Positions 11,798 through 26,300 of a stretch of 64,000 nucleotides of DNA are shown here, one piece after another. The position numbers and the translations under genes were made by a program. The notes below the pieces were generated by a model. The model had not been told where the DNA came from. It searched no databases and saw only the letters and a list, made by a program, of their open reading frames with translations. Every line of letters begins with the position of its first letter. Position 1 is the first letter of the stretch. The stretch comes from Gorsachius magnificus (lineage: Eukaryota > Chordata > Aves > Pelecaniformes > Ardeidae): NCBI GenBank assembly GCA_034008185.1, contig CM067087.1:46854090-46918089 (forward strand). The letters are read 5' to 3'.

Positions 11798-14700
11798 TCC
11801 ATAGTGAGAAGTTAGCTTGTAGTTAGATTTTACACGTTTCAGTTGGAAGTTAATGCTCCTCAGCAGGTACATGCCAAGTGACTGGGTGTGCTCCATTGCC
11901 ATTGCAAGTAAAACAGGTGTCGTCACTGCTTCAGAAATTGTAACTTTTAATTTCAGAAGACTTTTCACACAAAACTGGGTTTTGTGTTACATTAAATGTT
12001 CAAATATAATAAATTCAAAATTTTATAATTTTCATTAGCTTTTTTCCTTAGAAGTGGTTTATGAAAAATACTTGAAACTGAAATTTTTATTTGTATTTGA
12101 GACCAAATGTATTTTCAACGTATTTTTATTAATCTTCATGTTTTTCACACAATGAATATGCCATATTCTGACCTGCTTTATTCAGATACATATCTGGTTA
12201 TTTTACCAGTATTTATCCAAATATCAAATATTCAAATCCTTGTTTGCAGAGCTAAAGTAGCACAAAACACCGTTAACCAGCTATAATGGCTTTGGAGACT
12301 ATGAAAATCTTTGTCATTTATCAAGTTTTCCATGATAATAGATTATAGAAGTTCAAACTGTAGGAAGTTCAAGTTGAGGAAAGACCTGTGCAGTTTTGGA
12401 GATACAAATCTTGGAAAATAAATCCAAAATATTGTAGGTCCACAGTTGATAGCTTATTGTGGTCTGAAAGCAAGTAGCGTTCTGCCATAGCTGAACTAAA
12501 GATTTTGTGATCTGTAGAGGCTTGGTACAAACTACGGCCTAGACCCAGGAAATAATACACTGTGTTCATATGTTAATGTAATTCCTTCTATTTCAATGTT
12601 TGCTAATTTGACTATAGTATCCATGTTCAATAAATAATTCATTTTTAACAATAATTTTTGCTTCCATTAATAATCCTTGTATTTTGTTTCCTTTGGCAAA
12701 TCTTAATGGCCAAATAGAAATCTGCTTTAAAAGGCAAAAACCTGTTAAATTTCATAGCACTGAAAAAATCTATTTTCCATATGTGGAAGCATGTATTTTA
12801 CAACTGCTTATGTGAGGGACTTTGTGTTTAAAATTACAGTCTGGGTTCCTTTAGCAACCAGCTGAGACCTGATCTGAATGACTCCGCATCTATTGGAACA
12901 TGCACAGTAATTGGTATTTTTGAGACACAGTTGGTATATATATTTCTTAAAGCTATACTTACTTTATCATATCAAAGTGAGGTTTGGAAACTGAGAAAAC
13001 ATTGGATTTAATGCAAGAAGGCATGCTGGTGCTGGATGGTGATTATTGTAAAAGGTATATTTACTTTATTAAATTGAGATTTATTCATTCAGACCTGGAG
13101 TGGAGATGTTGCAGAGTTGAGATGTCTGGAGGAAAAATTGAAATATCTGAAAAAAGCAAATGTTAAGAAGTAGTATCTATTACCAAATTTCTTATGTATT
13201 GATGGTTTTATAGAGAAGGATGGTTTGAACAGGTTTGGCTATATTCAAGAGTATTAGATAGGGACCAACCAATATATCCGAGCTGATTCAGCTTCAGAAG
13301 TTTATGTTACTTCTTGGTTGATGTGTAGCCTTGCTAGATAAGAACAAAATTCCATTTGGTACCAAAGTCTATGACTGGTAGTAACAAGTAGCAGATTCTT
13401 GGAGAATAAATACATAAAATCAGGGAATCCTCTGGTATACTTTCCCGCTCGCTGTCAGCTGGTAGTGCAGTATTTCTTAGGCTCATAATCACGTCTCTAC
13501 ACCAATTTCCGGCTCTGTTAAGCGGGCAGTTCCCTGTGCCCTTTTTGAATTCATTTGCATTCTGTCTTCCCTAACACCCCATAGCAACATTTCCCACAAT
13601 TTATTTTCCCCTTACTTAAAACTTGTTGCTTGTTCATCTCACTACGTTTCTTCTGCCTTTGGTATGAGAAATAATAAACAAACATGTTCCATTTACTTTT
13701 CGGTACCAGTTGCTTTCCTTTCTCAACTGGGTTGTGTCAAGGTGTAGCAACCAGTTTGAGCTGTCCTCATAGGTAAGCCATTCCTGCCTAATAATATGTT
13801 AGCCCTGTACTTACGCAGTTCTATGGCATCTCTTTGGCTTTAAGGTCATTAGAATTCTGTACCATATTCAACATGTTGGATCACTGTGGATGTATAGAGT
13901 CTCTGCAATATTTTTCTCTAATGCTTCCTCAATAATCTTCAACGTGCTGTTGGTCTTTCAGGCTGCTGTTATCCATTAACTGTTCACGATGACTCGAATA
14001 TTTGTATCTGCAGTGATAGGAGCTAATTCATGCGTCCTGATTGTGCATACTCACGGGTGGTTTTCTCCCGTGTGCATGACTTCATATTTTCCAGCAATGA
14101 GCCTGCTGTTTTTCAGCCTAGCACTCAAACATTGGGGGACGCAGGTCAAGAAGGACACAAAGAATGAGTATCTTGGTAGCAGAGGTGTGCTTAGTGTTCA
14201 GTTTGATGAAACTCATTCGCCACTGCGTATCACTCGTGGTGTGCTTTGCTTGTATGGCCGCTGAAGCCGGTGGAAAAGCTGATGCTGGTTCTGGCAGGGA
14301 ATTTTATGAGGCCCTTCACCTCTCTGAGGGAAATAGGACTTTAATGATTTTTTTTTTTCTGTGTGAATAGCTTGGTACTAAGTAACTATGGAATAATTTC
14401 AACATAACTTTTACGTGAGCTTCGGCGTAAGAACAAATAATCAGCTATTGGTGGCTTGTGCTCTCCAAAGACAGTAGTCACCTTAATTTCATGAACACTT
14501 AAAAGGAGGACATTGCCGAATGTGGCAGGTAAAATGAATGAGAAATGTGCAGCTATTAAGGAGATAGATCTGTAATCTGAGTGCTTAGAAGATCTAATTT
14601 GTCAGAACACTTGTCAGATGAATTAATCTTAGACCTTGTCACTTTAAAGGTGGATTTAGGGTAGATTGCTGCAAGGCCAGGCTGATCTGAAAGATTCAGA

Positions 14701-15898
14701 GAAGAAAGAGAAATATGTAGGCTTCCTAGTAGTGAAGAACCAAGACATTCCTTACAGCGGCATGTTGCAGTACAAAATTTAGTGGTATCTTAAGTGAGGT
14801 TTGCAGACCTTGTAATTTCAAATGTGCTTTTTAATACATAGATCAAAAATTAAAATGGAGTTGTGGGTCAGGGAATGGATTTTCCCATCAGCCCAGAAGT
14901 CGTCAGGTAAAACTCCGCTGTTATCAAATGCACACTCAGAAAAATATGTGCTGGTTTTCCTTAAGTTCCGTCAATGTTGCTCAGCACAGGGATTCATGGT
15001 AACTAGTCAATTGGAGTTATTAACAAGTTTGAAAATACTTTGGTGTTACGAGGTACGCTCGCTAGAGTAGCCTAATAAGACTCGGATTATGCAGTTCTAA
15101 AAGCTTTAATGGCAGTCCCCCAACAGGGAGTGCCACTGGAGCCACTTACCCAGTATCAGCCAAGGAATAATAATCATCTCGTATTGATTTTTACTTTGGC
15201 AGGCACCAAAGTGTTGAAAGGTATGCCAGAAGTGACATAATTGGTTTTATGATGAGTTATGGGTGCTGACAGATAACTCTTGAGAAAATTATTCGTGATC
15301 CTGATTATTCTACACTTCAATTACGGAGCTGCGTAAAGTAGAACTAACTACCGTAATGCAATTAACTTCCAAACGTTAAATAAAACAGCAATAGGGAGGA
15401 GTGTTTCCATTTCTAGGGGAAATAAGGGGGTTTTTTTTGTGTAACATACTGTAGTATTTCCGGTTTTTTATTTAATATAAACACATCCAAGAAGATGACA
15501 GGCAGATTCTTTTCTTGAAACAAATGGAATGAAAAGTACTGGACTGCGGGACTGTTGGTAAATGAAAATCACAATTTGAACACAGGTAAGGAACAGCACT
15601 GTAATGGGATCATACCGTTCCCTTCCTTCAAAGCATGGGGGAGCTATAAATGCCCATTTACTCATCATCTAGTCCCAGTAATTCTCTAATACAAGCATAG
15701 GGAATACCCATTCATCTTGGCAATGTAATGATATCCATAACTTTGGTAGTTCCTTTCTCTGCTAATCTCCCTAAAAATCAAAATCTGTGGTTTGGTGCAT
15801 GCTACCTCTGCTCAATATTTTCATCTTCCTGTATGATAGCTGCGAATGAGCTCTTTTTTTGTATGCTTCTGTACTGCAATAGCTAAAAGTAACTATGG

Positions 15899-15916
15899 AG
15901 AGAGAGAGAGAGAGAG
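15899..15916 (+). repeat. (AG)9 microsatellite
   Basis: Nine uninterrupted AG dinucleotides, the clearest dinucleotide microsatellite in the window. Confidence 0.95.
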
Positions 15917-18900
15917 ATAAAACCAATATATGAGAGTGCCATAAATTATTGAAATATTGAATTTATGAAACATGAGGTAGTACAACATATCTAAATTAAC
16001 TTGAAGGTGGCCCTTACAATCCCAAAGACTGAGAGCGCAGATTTTGAATCAGTAGAATAATACAGTGAAGAACAGCATTAATGCTGGTTTCTACCACAGT
16101 TCAAAACCAAAGCAAAATCTCATTGTAGTCAACCAGCTTGAAATTTCTTTGCATTTCATTGAAGCATCTGTTGTAGTTTTGGCAGGGATGCAGTGCCCGT
16201 AATAGCAAATGGAAACACTTTCACAAGCCATGTACAGCACGTCTATGTTGCAGAGTTTTACCAGAAACATTTCTGCCAGCGTATTATTCCTGGCATAGCT
16301 ATTGCAGCAGAGTGCATTCACATTCATGTGTTGTTCCCACTACAACGTGCCCTTTTTGGTATCAGATTGTTCTTGAAAAAGCAGTGTGGCATTGTGCTGA
16401 GGCTTCCCAGCGGCCTCTGCATCAAGGCAGCTGTACGTCTGGACTGCCATTGACGTATCTTCTATTTTCATTTAAAAATTTCCTCCATGTAGAACTAGAG
16501 GATTTGGCAGAATTGTTTAAGATTTCCAAACAGCAGAGATAGGATATTACTGCAATCAGAGTTACAGCATGTACGCCAAAGTGTTTGTATCGTGCACGCA
16601 CAACGAATCTGAAATATTCAGAAAGCAAAAGTCTGCTGCACCCCAGTACAGAACACAGCCGAGCCCAGGAAACCCTTTACCCTTGCAGTGCCCCGGCAGG
16701 TACAGGGCAGCTTTCCCCCCCATCACTGTGTGGTCTGCCCACTGGAAATTTTGGCTGTATGCCACGATTTCCATCATGAAAATATGACACTTCAGAGTGT
16801 CAATTTTCACAGGTAATATCTCCAGTTAACTTTCCTCAGTGATGTATTCTTTTTGATGTAATTTTTAAAATCCCTGTCTTCAATCACATACACCAGACTT
16901 TCACATCATTTCTCAGTCTCTTCATCTTCATCCCTCCAAAGACGTGAGTTCTGCACAGGGCAGCAGAACTCTCATCCCATTTTAAAGACAAATTATGTTA
17001 TGATTCGGTACTTGCAAAACAAATTACCCAAGCCTCCAGCCAACCAACGGCAATATTGACCAGGGGCAGGTGACATGCTGAATTAAGTTGATGTGAGAGA
17101 AGCAGAGATCTCAGTGTATGAAGCAAGAACCAAGCTGGGGGACCTGATTAATAACCAAATTTGAGATAATCTGCTGTTGATACCGAATTTTCAGATGTGG
17201 AGTTTGACTTTGTGTTGAAGACATCAGCACAGTCTGCAGTATCATTTGGATGCTCTGTCACACATAAAAGCATCTGTGTGGGGGTGTTTTGGCTGAGAAA
17301 TTGCAGGGTGACTTGGTGAATCTCTTGATTTTTCTGTTTGTCCCCCCACAACTGGCAGCAATTCGTGGTGTCTCAGCAGATCTCATCTGCCGTAAGGTGA
17401 TGTAGCAGTAAGGTAAATTTTGTTAGCGCAATTTGATAACGTAGGTGCAGCATAATGCGCCAGTTGCCAGGTATTCTCCCCATAACTTAAATGACTTGCT
17501 TTGCTTTACTGCTCAGCCTCTCATGTACTGGTTCTGAGCATCTTACTGGTATTTACGGTTTAACGGTACTGGAGATGTGCAAAGCAGAACCGCATCGTCT
17601 CTGGTGACAGTCTGACTGAATTCACACAAAACCAAACTTGTCCAGATTTATCTGCAAAGAAGCACGGGCATATTTCACAGAAGTGGTTTGATTTAGCACA
17701 TATTTTCTTAAGCACACAAGTGAGAGTTTTTGTTTTACCTTTAGCCTTCTTGCATGGAAGAACATATAATCTAGCTCAAGCAGCGGGTAAATACAAACCT
17801 GCTGAAAACTCCCTGCTGACAGTGTGTATTTTATTCTGCACTATTGTCAGCAGCAATAAAAACAAGAGGTGATATAAACTGGCACAGTAACTTTGGGGAT
17901 GCTGTATGAATTGTGGTGAACAGGGAAGTAACAGCATTCAAAGAAATAATAAAAAAATAGAAATAAAAAAAAAACCAACAAAAAAACCTGTCTGGGGATT
18001 TTCTCAGCATTAGATGTGAAAGAGGTGACTTTGCTGCTAAAGACATGAGGTGTTCTGACAGACAGTCACACTGGGTTTGGCCAGACAGCATATTCTCTAT
18101 CTGCTCTAGCCTAGTTAGGGGAGATATGCTTGGAATTTTTCAGTAGTTCTTTGTTCCTAAAAGCAAGTAGCCTCAAGGACTCTTGCACTTTATCCTTGAA
18201 CTCTGATGGATAAAGACTAGGTAATAAAAATAAGTTGAAATGCAGAACCCCTGGTAAAAATTTGATGAACCAGCTGCACTGTCCAACGCAGCTTCACTTG
18301 GTTCAGCCAGGTATTAAAAACCAACCCCATTCCCCTACCCCTACCTGAAATTTTCCACATCTTTCCTGCTAATAACTCCTTCAAAATGGAGGAAGGGTTA
18401 TAGGACAGAACTAATTCCATTTTCTCCTGTGCTATTTATTCGTGAAGTTGTGGAAAGATGTCAAGGCTTGAGTATTCCAAGATTGTTTCTGGGCTTCTTT
18501 TTGAGTGGCTGGAATGTAATGTTTTCAGCTTAGAGAAGTCTGAAAATATCAAAATAACCAGGAAACTGTGGCTCCAATAATCAAGAGAAGCTGAACGAAC
18601 AAGACAACATCGCCATCGTTAGTAGCATGGTTTGTGTAGAAACCATTCCCATGGATTGTCTGTACAGTCCTAACTGCTCAGGAGAGAGAATTAATTCTAC
18701 ATTCCTTAAATCTTTTTGATGTTGCAGCAAGACTATGTGTTCTTTAAAAAAAGTGAGCATTGGCTTCTATCAGAATGTTTCTTAACCAGATTGCTGTTTA
18801 GAACCACACCGTTCCTGAATTCCTCTTTCAGACTTAAATTTTACTCTCAAGATTTGTCTGCCAACTGTCGGGGAAAAAGGAAAAAATCATTGCATCATTT

Positions 18901-20291
18901 TCAAGCTAGAGTGGCAATTGAAGTGAAGTAAGCAAATACATGTCAGCTCCATCTAACCCAATCAAAGCACAGGATAAACATAAAAGTTCATACATAATGT
19001 ATCCGTTTAAATCATATGTTTGTACATCTTGTGGAAGACATTTTTTTACTCCAGATTACAGCAGTCTGACTAAACATAATAAGATAAGATAGGAATGAGA
19101 GGAAGCATTGTTTAATCCCCATATAATATGTGAGAAAATGAAATACCATGGGTCAAAATTGGTGCGTACAAAAACTGAGCAACCACTTCATCTCCTCACC
19201 TGAATTCAGCATCAACTTGCAGAATCTGACACTGCAGGCAAAAGGCAGGGGCGTATTTCAAAGCGGAAGGTAGATTTCTAGAGTTGGAATTTAGCACGTG
19301 TTTGGGATTTTCTGGAATTTCAACTACTGGTTGTGACCAACCGGACAGTTTTCTACTACGTAGTGAAGCCACGTGAGTGCCTGCGGTAGCGGGGCGTACC
19401 TGGCGTGGAAAGAAGCGCCATTGCCTATGGCAGTGCCTTCATTTACAGGGCCCTGTTTTGGTTACGTTGAGATTTGTAATTCGACTGCATCTCTGGCTGG
19501 TTACTGAGTGCTGCGTTGGTGACAGACTCTCAGCAAAGATGTTCGTGGCAGATGCCTGGTTTGTTTTGTTTTGTTTTTTCTGGTGGTTGATGAGCATGAC
19601 TGTACAAGGAAGCCACTGCATATTTATTGCACGTCAAATGATCGTTTCAAAGTTGTCTAATAGTGGCCTTGTACTAAGTGACGGGAAAATTTTATTTTAT
19701 ATCCATTGCTTATATTTCAAAAATGTAAATTTGTTTTGAGGGACATCAAGTAATTGGACATATGCATGCGTGTTTTAAGAAATGTCAACACATATGTTTA
19801 TATTCAACCACTGAAATCCAGCAACTGAAAAAACAAATCTGAAGCTCGCTACTCTAATAGGTAGGGATATGCCTGGGGTTATTTGAATGTTCCCCTATGT
19901 TTCCAACTATCCTGTACTTCACACAGTTCCTGAATTTATCAGAGTATAATTTTATTAATCTATCCTTTAGCATCAGTACTACTGTAGGCATTTGTTCCTG
20001 GTTAACAAATACTGCAGCAGACACAGATTCAATCTTTATTCTTGGCACACCTGTACTGAATTTGGTGGCTGCACAAGGAAGATGAGTTTTTCTTTAAACA
20101 AGACATTCACGTTCTAGAGGAATAGTTCCTTCGGGTACTCCAGAAGTATCTTGTCTGCTGTATTAGCTCACCGTATTGGCTCTTTTCTGTCTTCAGATCT
20201 TTTGACAAAGATGTCAAATCAGACAATCCTTTCCCTGGGGCGTGCCTCTAAAAACACTAAGTTTCTACTAACAATAATGTAGTAATGACTC

Positions 20292-20320
20292 TTTTTTTTT
20301 TTTTTCTTTTTTTTTTTTTT
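20292..20320 (+). repeat. Interrupted poly(T), 14+14
   Basis: Two runs of 14 T separated by one C. Such a tract could serve as a decoy polypyrimidine tract, but no acceptor-like AG with an open exon follows. Confidence 0.95.
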
Positions 20321-23300
20321 AATATAACATAATCCAATTTGCATATGAGTGAATATGAAGTAAAGTCAGTGGCACTTAAGTACCTGCTTAAGTGCTATTT
20401 AAAAAGAGATGGAAATAGCTGAGAAGTATTATGAATTAATTAATTAATTGGTTTTGCAAACAACTCTCAGAAATACCTGGGAAATACAGCTGCTAAGATG
20501 TATGTTTATTTGTTCATTTTAATTTTTAGACCATACTTATACCTTCCTTTGGTGTACAGTTGTACACGGTATTATTGGCATGTTTTGTCTTTTTTTTTTT
20601 TTACTCTATTCTCTGACGTAACTACAAACACATCGCAACTTTACAGATGCTGAAGTTTCTTCCATGACCTCAGTCCTGAATTCAAAATCAGATTTTCAAG
20701 AGCTTGTTTTTTCTATATCAACGCTGTTTAACATAAAACCCTTACATATTGTGCAAGCTAGGACTGCCACTTACCACTAATTGGTAGGATACAAATACAC
20801 ACTCTTCTTTTTTCATTGGTCTGTTTCCAGGACCAGTGAAACTCAGATTCTTTGCTGCATCTTCACTGTTAGGGCTGTCTGATACATGCATGTAGAGTGG
20901 CCTCTAGCCTAGACACGCAGTAGTGTACTTTTGGGTAATGGAAGATGCAGAGTTGAGGTCTTCAAGCCAGAGAAGGAAAGGAACCAGTCCAAAGGTTACA
21001 CAACCTTGAATATATAGAGAAAAGTGCTTCTATAAATCCTTCTAAATACTTGTCAGGTTAGTGTAGAATTTCTATTAAAAAGATCTATGAAATTTTTTGG
21101 AAGGTTAGCCCTTAATTACTGGTCAAGAGCCAAAATCAACAGCCAGAACTTCAGATGAAATTCTTTCCTTGCATTTTACAGTCAATGTGGCAGTAATAGG
21201 AGTAACCGGGCCTGTTTAAAGGCCCTGCTCTTTGATGCGTTCATTGCAGGTGTGCTGTGAAAATCTGATTCCACTGGCAGATAATCTTTATTTGAAATTC
21301 TTGTTCTGAATTTTTTGTAACTCTGGTTGTATTTGAGAAACATGATATGCTCTCAGTGAAAAAAATCTTAAAGATGGTTTTGTAACATACTCCAGTCTAT
21401 AAAACTGTAGTTTGCTCTTGTCCTGTCTTTTCTTTTATTGTCTCCTCATAAGTTGATATGTAGGTGTTTAAATCGGATATAAGTGAAAAAGTACAATTAT
21501 ATGTTTTCTAATAGATCTCCTAAAATGGATAGCAAAATTAGCATGAATAGACTGTCTTTTCAAATACAATTGGACGATATAAAGAAATTCATAAAATATA
21601 GAAGTTGTGAGGCAAAACTAGTGAATACTTCAAAAAAATTTATGATGAGTCAAAAAAGAATATAAGCTAAAGGTATTACAAAATCCCAGGACGAACATCT
21701 TGTTTATTGATCTCTTTTTATTATGAGCATGGTCAATAACAATAAATGCTGCCAGTTTGCTGGGGCACTCTAGCATTAAAGGAGCTAAGATTAGACCAAA
21801 TAACGCTAGACTAGAAGAGGTGATTAGCCTTAAGCTAGAATTATAAAATTAGTAGAAGTGTCTTTCAGAGAATGGTGGACTGAAGATCCTATATCAGAAG
21901 AGGGGGGATGGTTGATCTAACTGTTTCTTCGTATTTCAGTATGTGCAAGGGAAGAGATCATCTTGGAATAACATCAGAGAGTTTGGTTTTATGACCTGCT
22001 CAGCACCTTTGAGAAGAGAAAGGTTCTGTTAAGCAGTGATTATGAGTAGGGAATACTGTCTGTCTCCCTGATTCACCCCTGTGAGCCTGAAACCAGATCT
22101 TAGTTCAATTGTGTTACAAAAGCAGGTAATTCCCTGCCCCAGACAGTAAGTGCTAACAACATTGAAAGAGTTCAGTCTAAGCATGTGATTTAGAAAGCAA
22201 AACCCACCTTCTTGAGTGCATTCCTCCTGAAGAAAGGTCACTGTTTAATGACTGCCAGGGTCACATGGTAGGGAAGAGTATTCCCACTTGGGTAGCAAGA
22301 AGGGGCAGAAGCAAATAAACTTGGACTTCTACTGCTCAGTTTTGCCTTTGGGGCTTATGAGTTTAAGTATGATCCTTTCCATTTCCATTTGAGTCCAATA
22401 GAACAGGCTCAAGCCCACGTATTAACGTAACATGCGTGAGATCTAGGCAGCCAACGCGAGCGATCACCCCATCCACCAGCAGTTCTTTGGGCCAGAGGCT
22501 GGGTATAATCTATAGCAATCTAACCATAAAAGCAAAGCAATATAAAAGATGTACTTTCCTACAGTGGAAATGATATTTCTGTTTCATAAACAGAGATCAT
22601 ATACTGGCTATGAAGCAATTTTTTATTTTAATACCTTCTTGTAAAACTAATGGCCAGGAGTTTCATAAATTGCAGCCTAATTCCAACCATGCACTTGATT
22701 TTCAAAGATACAGCATCTGTATTATCTGTTGAAATAATTCTAGCTCAAAATTTAAACTAATGTTACAAAGTGCAGCTTTTGGACCTAAAAATGTTTTGAG
22801 AAAAGAGTCCAGTAACCAGTAAATGAAAACAACATTTCAGAAGGGTAGAGGGGTAGAAATTGTTCTGGAGTAATGGAATAGTATATTCTAGTCTGCTGCA
22901 GCCTTTTCCTCGTGTAAGATTAGTATGATTGTGTAGAAATAGAGATGAAGGTTTGTTAACTTTATTTTGAAGGAATTTGTCCTGAACGATACTTCCTTTG
23001 AAGACTCATTCATGGAAAAAGTAGGGTTTTCTTCTGTCATAATTCTTGAATCTCAGAGCGCTCTTGTCTTTGCAGTAGATGAAAGGATAGCCCATTTATT
23101 TTGTTGCTTGGATATAGCAGTAGTAGGTGTACATGGATAATGCATGTGTATATTCTGAGACAGTTGTAAAGTTCTACTTAATCTGTTTTAAGTTATTACA
23201 GTTAAGCAATAAAATAATCTGTGTTTTGCTACCATCAGATGAGACCCATCCACATTTATGTGCTTATGACTTTAGAAGACTGAAACTCTGAAGGAGAACA

Positions 23301-26300
23301 TTTACTTTCTTGTGCCAAAGTAATTCTAGTTCTTAAATGGCCACATAAATAGCAATACTTTTGCATTTGACTGTGGACGATGTTACGACTATTTACGTTG
23401 AATTTCATGATTAGGTTTTTCTTCTGATGAGGTTTAATGTGAACTTTGTGATTACCCTTTGCTAATAACTTACGATCCCCACGCTTCATTCTGATGGGGC
23501 CAGGAATGTGCAGGGTTTATTATTTGGGTAATGAAACTGACAAATATGCAAATGAATACTGACACAGTTCATCAATATTTATTGTAGTCAAGGAGAGTCA
23601 TTTGCCCAAAGATCATAGCCTGTCCAGCCATTTCTCTCAAACTTGCCTGGACAGGGAGAATAGCATGGCTAAGCCATTAAAATTCATGAAAGCTCACTGG
23701 AATTTTGGAGCACCCAATAAAAAAATGGGCTGCACAATCAAAGTAAGATGGAGATGGACAGGTACTCGGGATGATACAAGTCAGCGTTGTCAGAAATGAA
23801 TGCTTTTTTCAAACATGTAATTAAAGTAAGTATGAAAATACTTGGATACAAACTTTTTAATCCTTTTAGAGTGAATGTGACAGTCTTGTTAGGCTAAAAC
23901 GCGCTCCCTTTCCGGTCAACAGCATTGTATCAGCACGGCCTCTTTCATTTGGAGTTGAGGCAGCCTTACGGATTTCACTTCATCTTGGCTAAGTGTTCAA
24001 AAGTTCTGATACTTAAATAACTCAGGGGAAAAATCTGGGCGGTGATTCACAGGGAAAGAGCCTTCCTTCATTGATTACTAGCCCAATCTGCTGTAAAAAA
24101 AGCCACCCCAAAAATAGCGATATTACCAATTGTTACTTCCCCCCCCTCCCCCTTTTTTTTAATTGACAGACATAAAAATGTAATTCTTGTTTTGGTTTTC
24201 CTAATGAGTTTTTAAGTGGTGTGGTGTGGGGTTTTTTTTGTTTGTTTTTTTTTTTAATTAAAGCACTTACCTGGCAAACCCCAGCTTTTACTGGCTTCGT
24301 TGAGCTATGTATACATACACACACACTCACCCTCTTCACAAAATCCAAATACTTTGGCAGAAAAAAAAAGAGGTGTTACTAAAGATTTTCAACTCAGTGA
24401 TATTTTCTATGGTTTTTCTAAGACATTTTAAATGTAACACAATTTTTAATTTTTTTTAAATAATACTCAAATCCACAAAAGCTCAGCTTTCTAGCTCGAC
24501 ATACTTATGGTTGTACAGTATGCAAACTGGCAGACTTTTTATCAAAACTGTCCAAAATATCCAAGGCAACAAAAAAAAACCAAACAAAAATTCAGTAGCT
24601 TCTGCTCAAATTAGCTTATTGTGGCGCAGCTTCATCATTCTAGGGGAGTTATTGCTTACTTTGTTTAAAAACAGCTTTAGAACACAAAGTTGAGGATTGC
24701 ATGATTTGAAAAATTTTGTTATTTCCTCTGTAAGTTGTTTCTTTGACATATCATTCTGAGGAATCTAATTTTAAATACCATTGTTGCATCTGTCAAGGTG
24801 CCAGTCTCTGTTAATCATTCAGGTTTCGCTTTTTAAAACTCATGATTAGTGCGCTGTGTCGGATAAATGAATATGATGTAAACAGATGAGCCCAGATCTA
24901 ATTTCCATTATAATACCAGTTCAGTGTGCTTCAGTGGAGTTACCTCTGGCTTCAACCAGTATAAGAGCAAATGGTCTACATGAAGTGCGCATATAACGAA
25001 AAATATTTGTCAGAATTTTAGCTGCTCGCAAAGTGTTTGAGCCCATAAGCGCAGATGCACTCTCAGATTTTCAGGTGCAAAATGAGAGGCAGCAGCTGCA
25101 AATACGATTCATTATATTTCAAAATAAAATGTGTAGGTTTGTTCTGCTTTGTGAATACAAGACCTATTTGGGAATTAAATTATAAACCATATTCTGCAGC
25201 CCATCAGTAATCATCCAGTACTATGCCAGGTTGACACTGCTGCGCTTGAGAGGGGAATTCAGCCCCAAAGCTTAAAAGGAAGCAGAGGAGCACTCTGAAG
25301 ACCAAAGACTAAATACTTGTATTTATGCAACTGAAAAACTTGATGAGGCTCAGTGGAATAAATGCTCTGCTGCAGAAGGTTTAGGTATCATAAAAAAGCA
25401 AAATTGATCAACATAAAAAGAGATAAAGTTCCCTTTTCTCTTCTTTATTTTCATTTGGAATATGCAGAACGTTCCTGTGTATGAGCAGAGCTTGTGGCTC
25501 AGCACACGATGACCTTTGATTTGGGGGTTTTGTTCTATGACAAGAGGTTTTGGCAAATGAGTTCTGTAATGGAAAGTCCTTATGTAATATAAGGAATTAC
25601 ATAAATATAATTAAAGTAAAAATTTATAGAAGTACTTAAAGAAAGGTGTAGTAACCTTTAAAGTTTTACTGTTACACATCCTGGTTTTTAGTATAATTTA
25701 TTTACCTTACTGTGGAAGAGCACTATTGGAATTTAAGTTTTCAGTTCAACTTTTTTCCTGTTTTTAGAAGTATCTCAGGAAAAGTTAAAAACAGCCTTAA
25801 AATAACAAGAAATGCTTACTCCCCCCGTCTGATACATCACTTCTGATTTACCTCTTCCCTTCCTGTGACCTATATTCTATCAAATCCTGAGCTGAATGTC
25901 AAGTTCTTAGCAACTGCTATTGGAATTGGATTCTCGAGACTTTCAAACTAATGTAATAATTAGGATCATCAGAAGCATCCAGCAGTTGAATGTTGCTGAC
26001 GCTGTAGTTTTACAGTTCCCCTAAGCCCATCTGAACCAGAGGGCGAGCGGGATTGCCTTCGATCCGACTAAGAAGTAATCATTTGGGTTTGTTGTTGGTT
26101 TTGCTTTAGGGGATTGTTTTGTTTTCAGCTCTCAGATCTGATTTGCCATACGAGCTTTAGCGCCTGGGTAAGGCTGACAGCGAGAAATGCATGCAGAGAG
26201 TAGCATAGAAGTGGTTATTTCAGCAACAGCGTCATTTTCGGTAGGCTTTGAAATTCGAACTGAAAGGGTGTTGAATTTGGCCAGAGGAAGATTAGCTCCT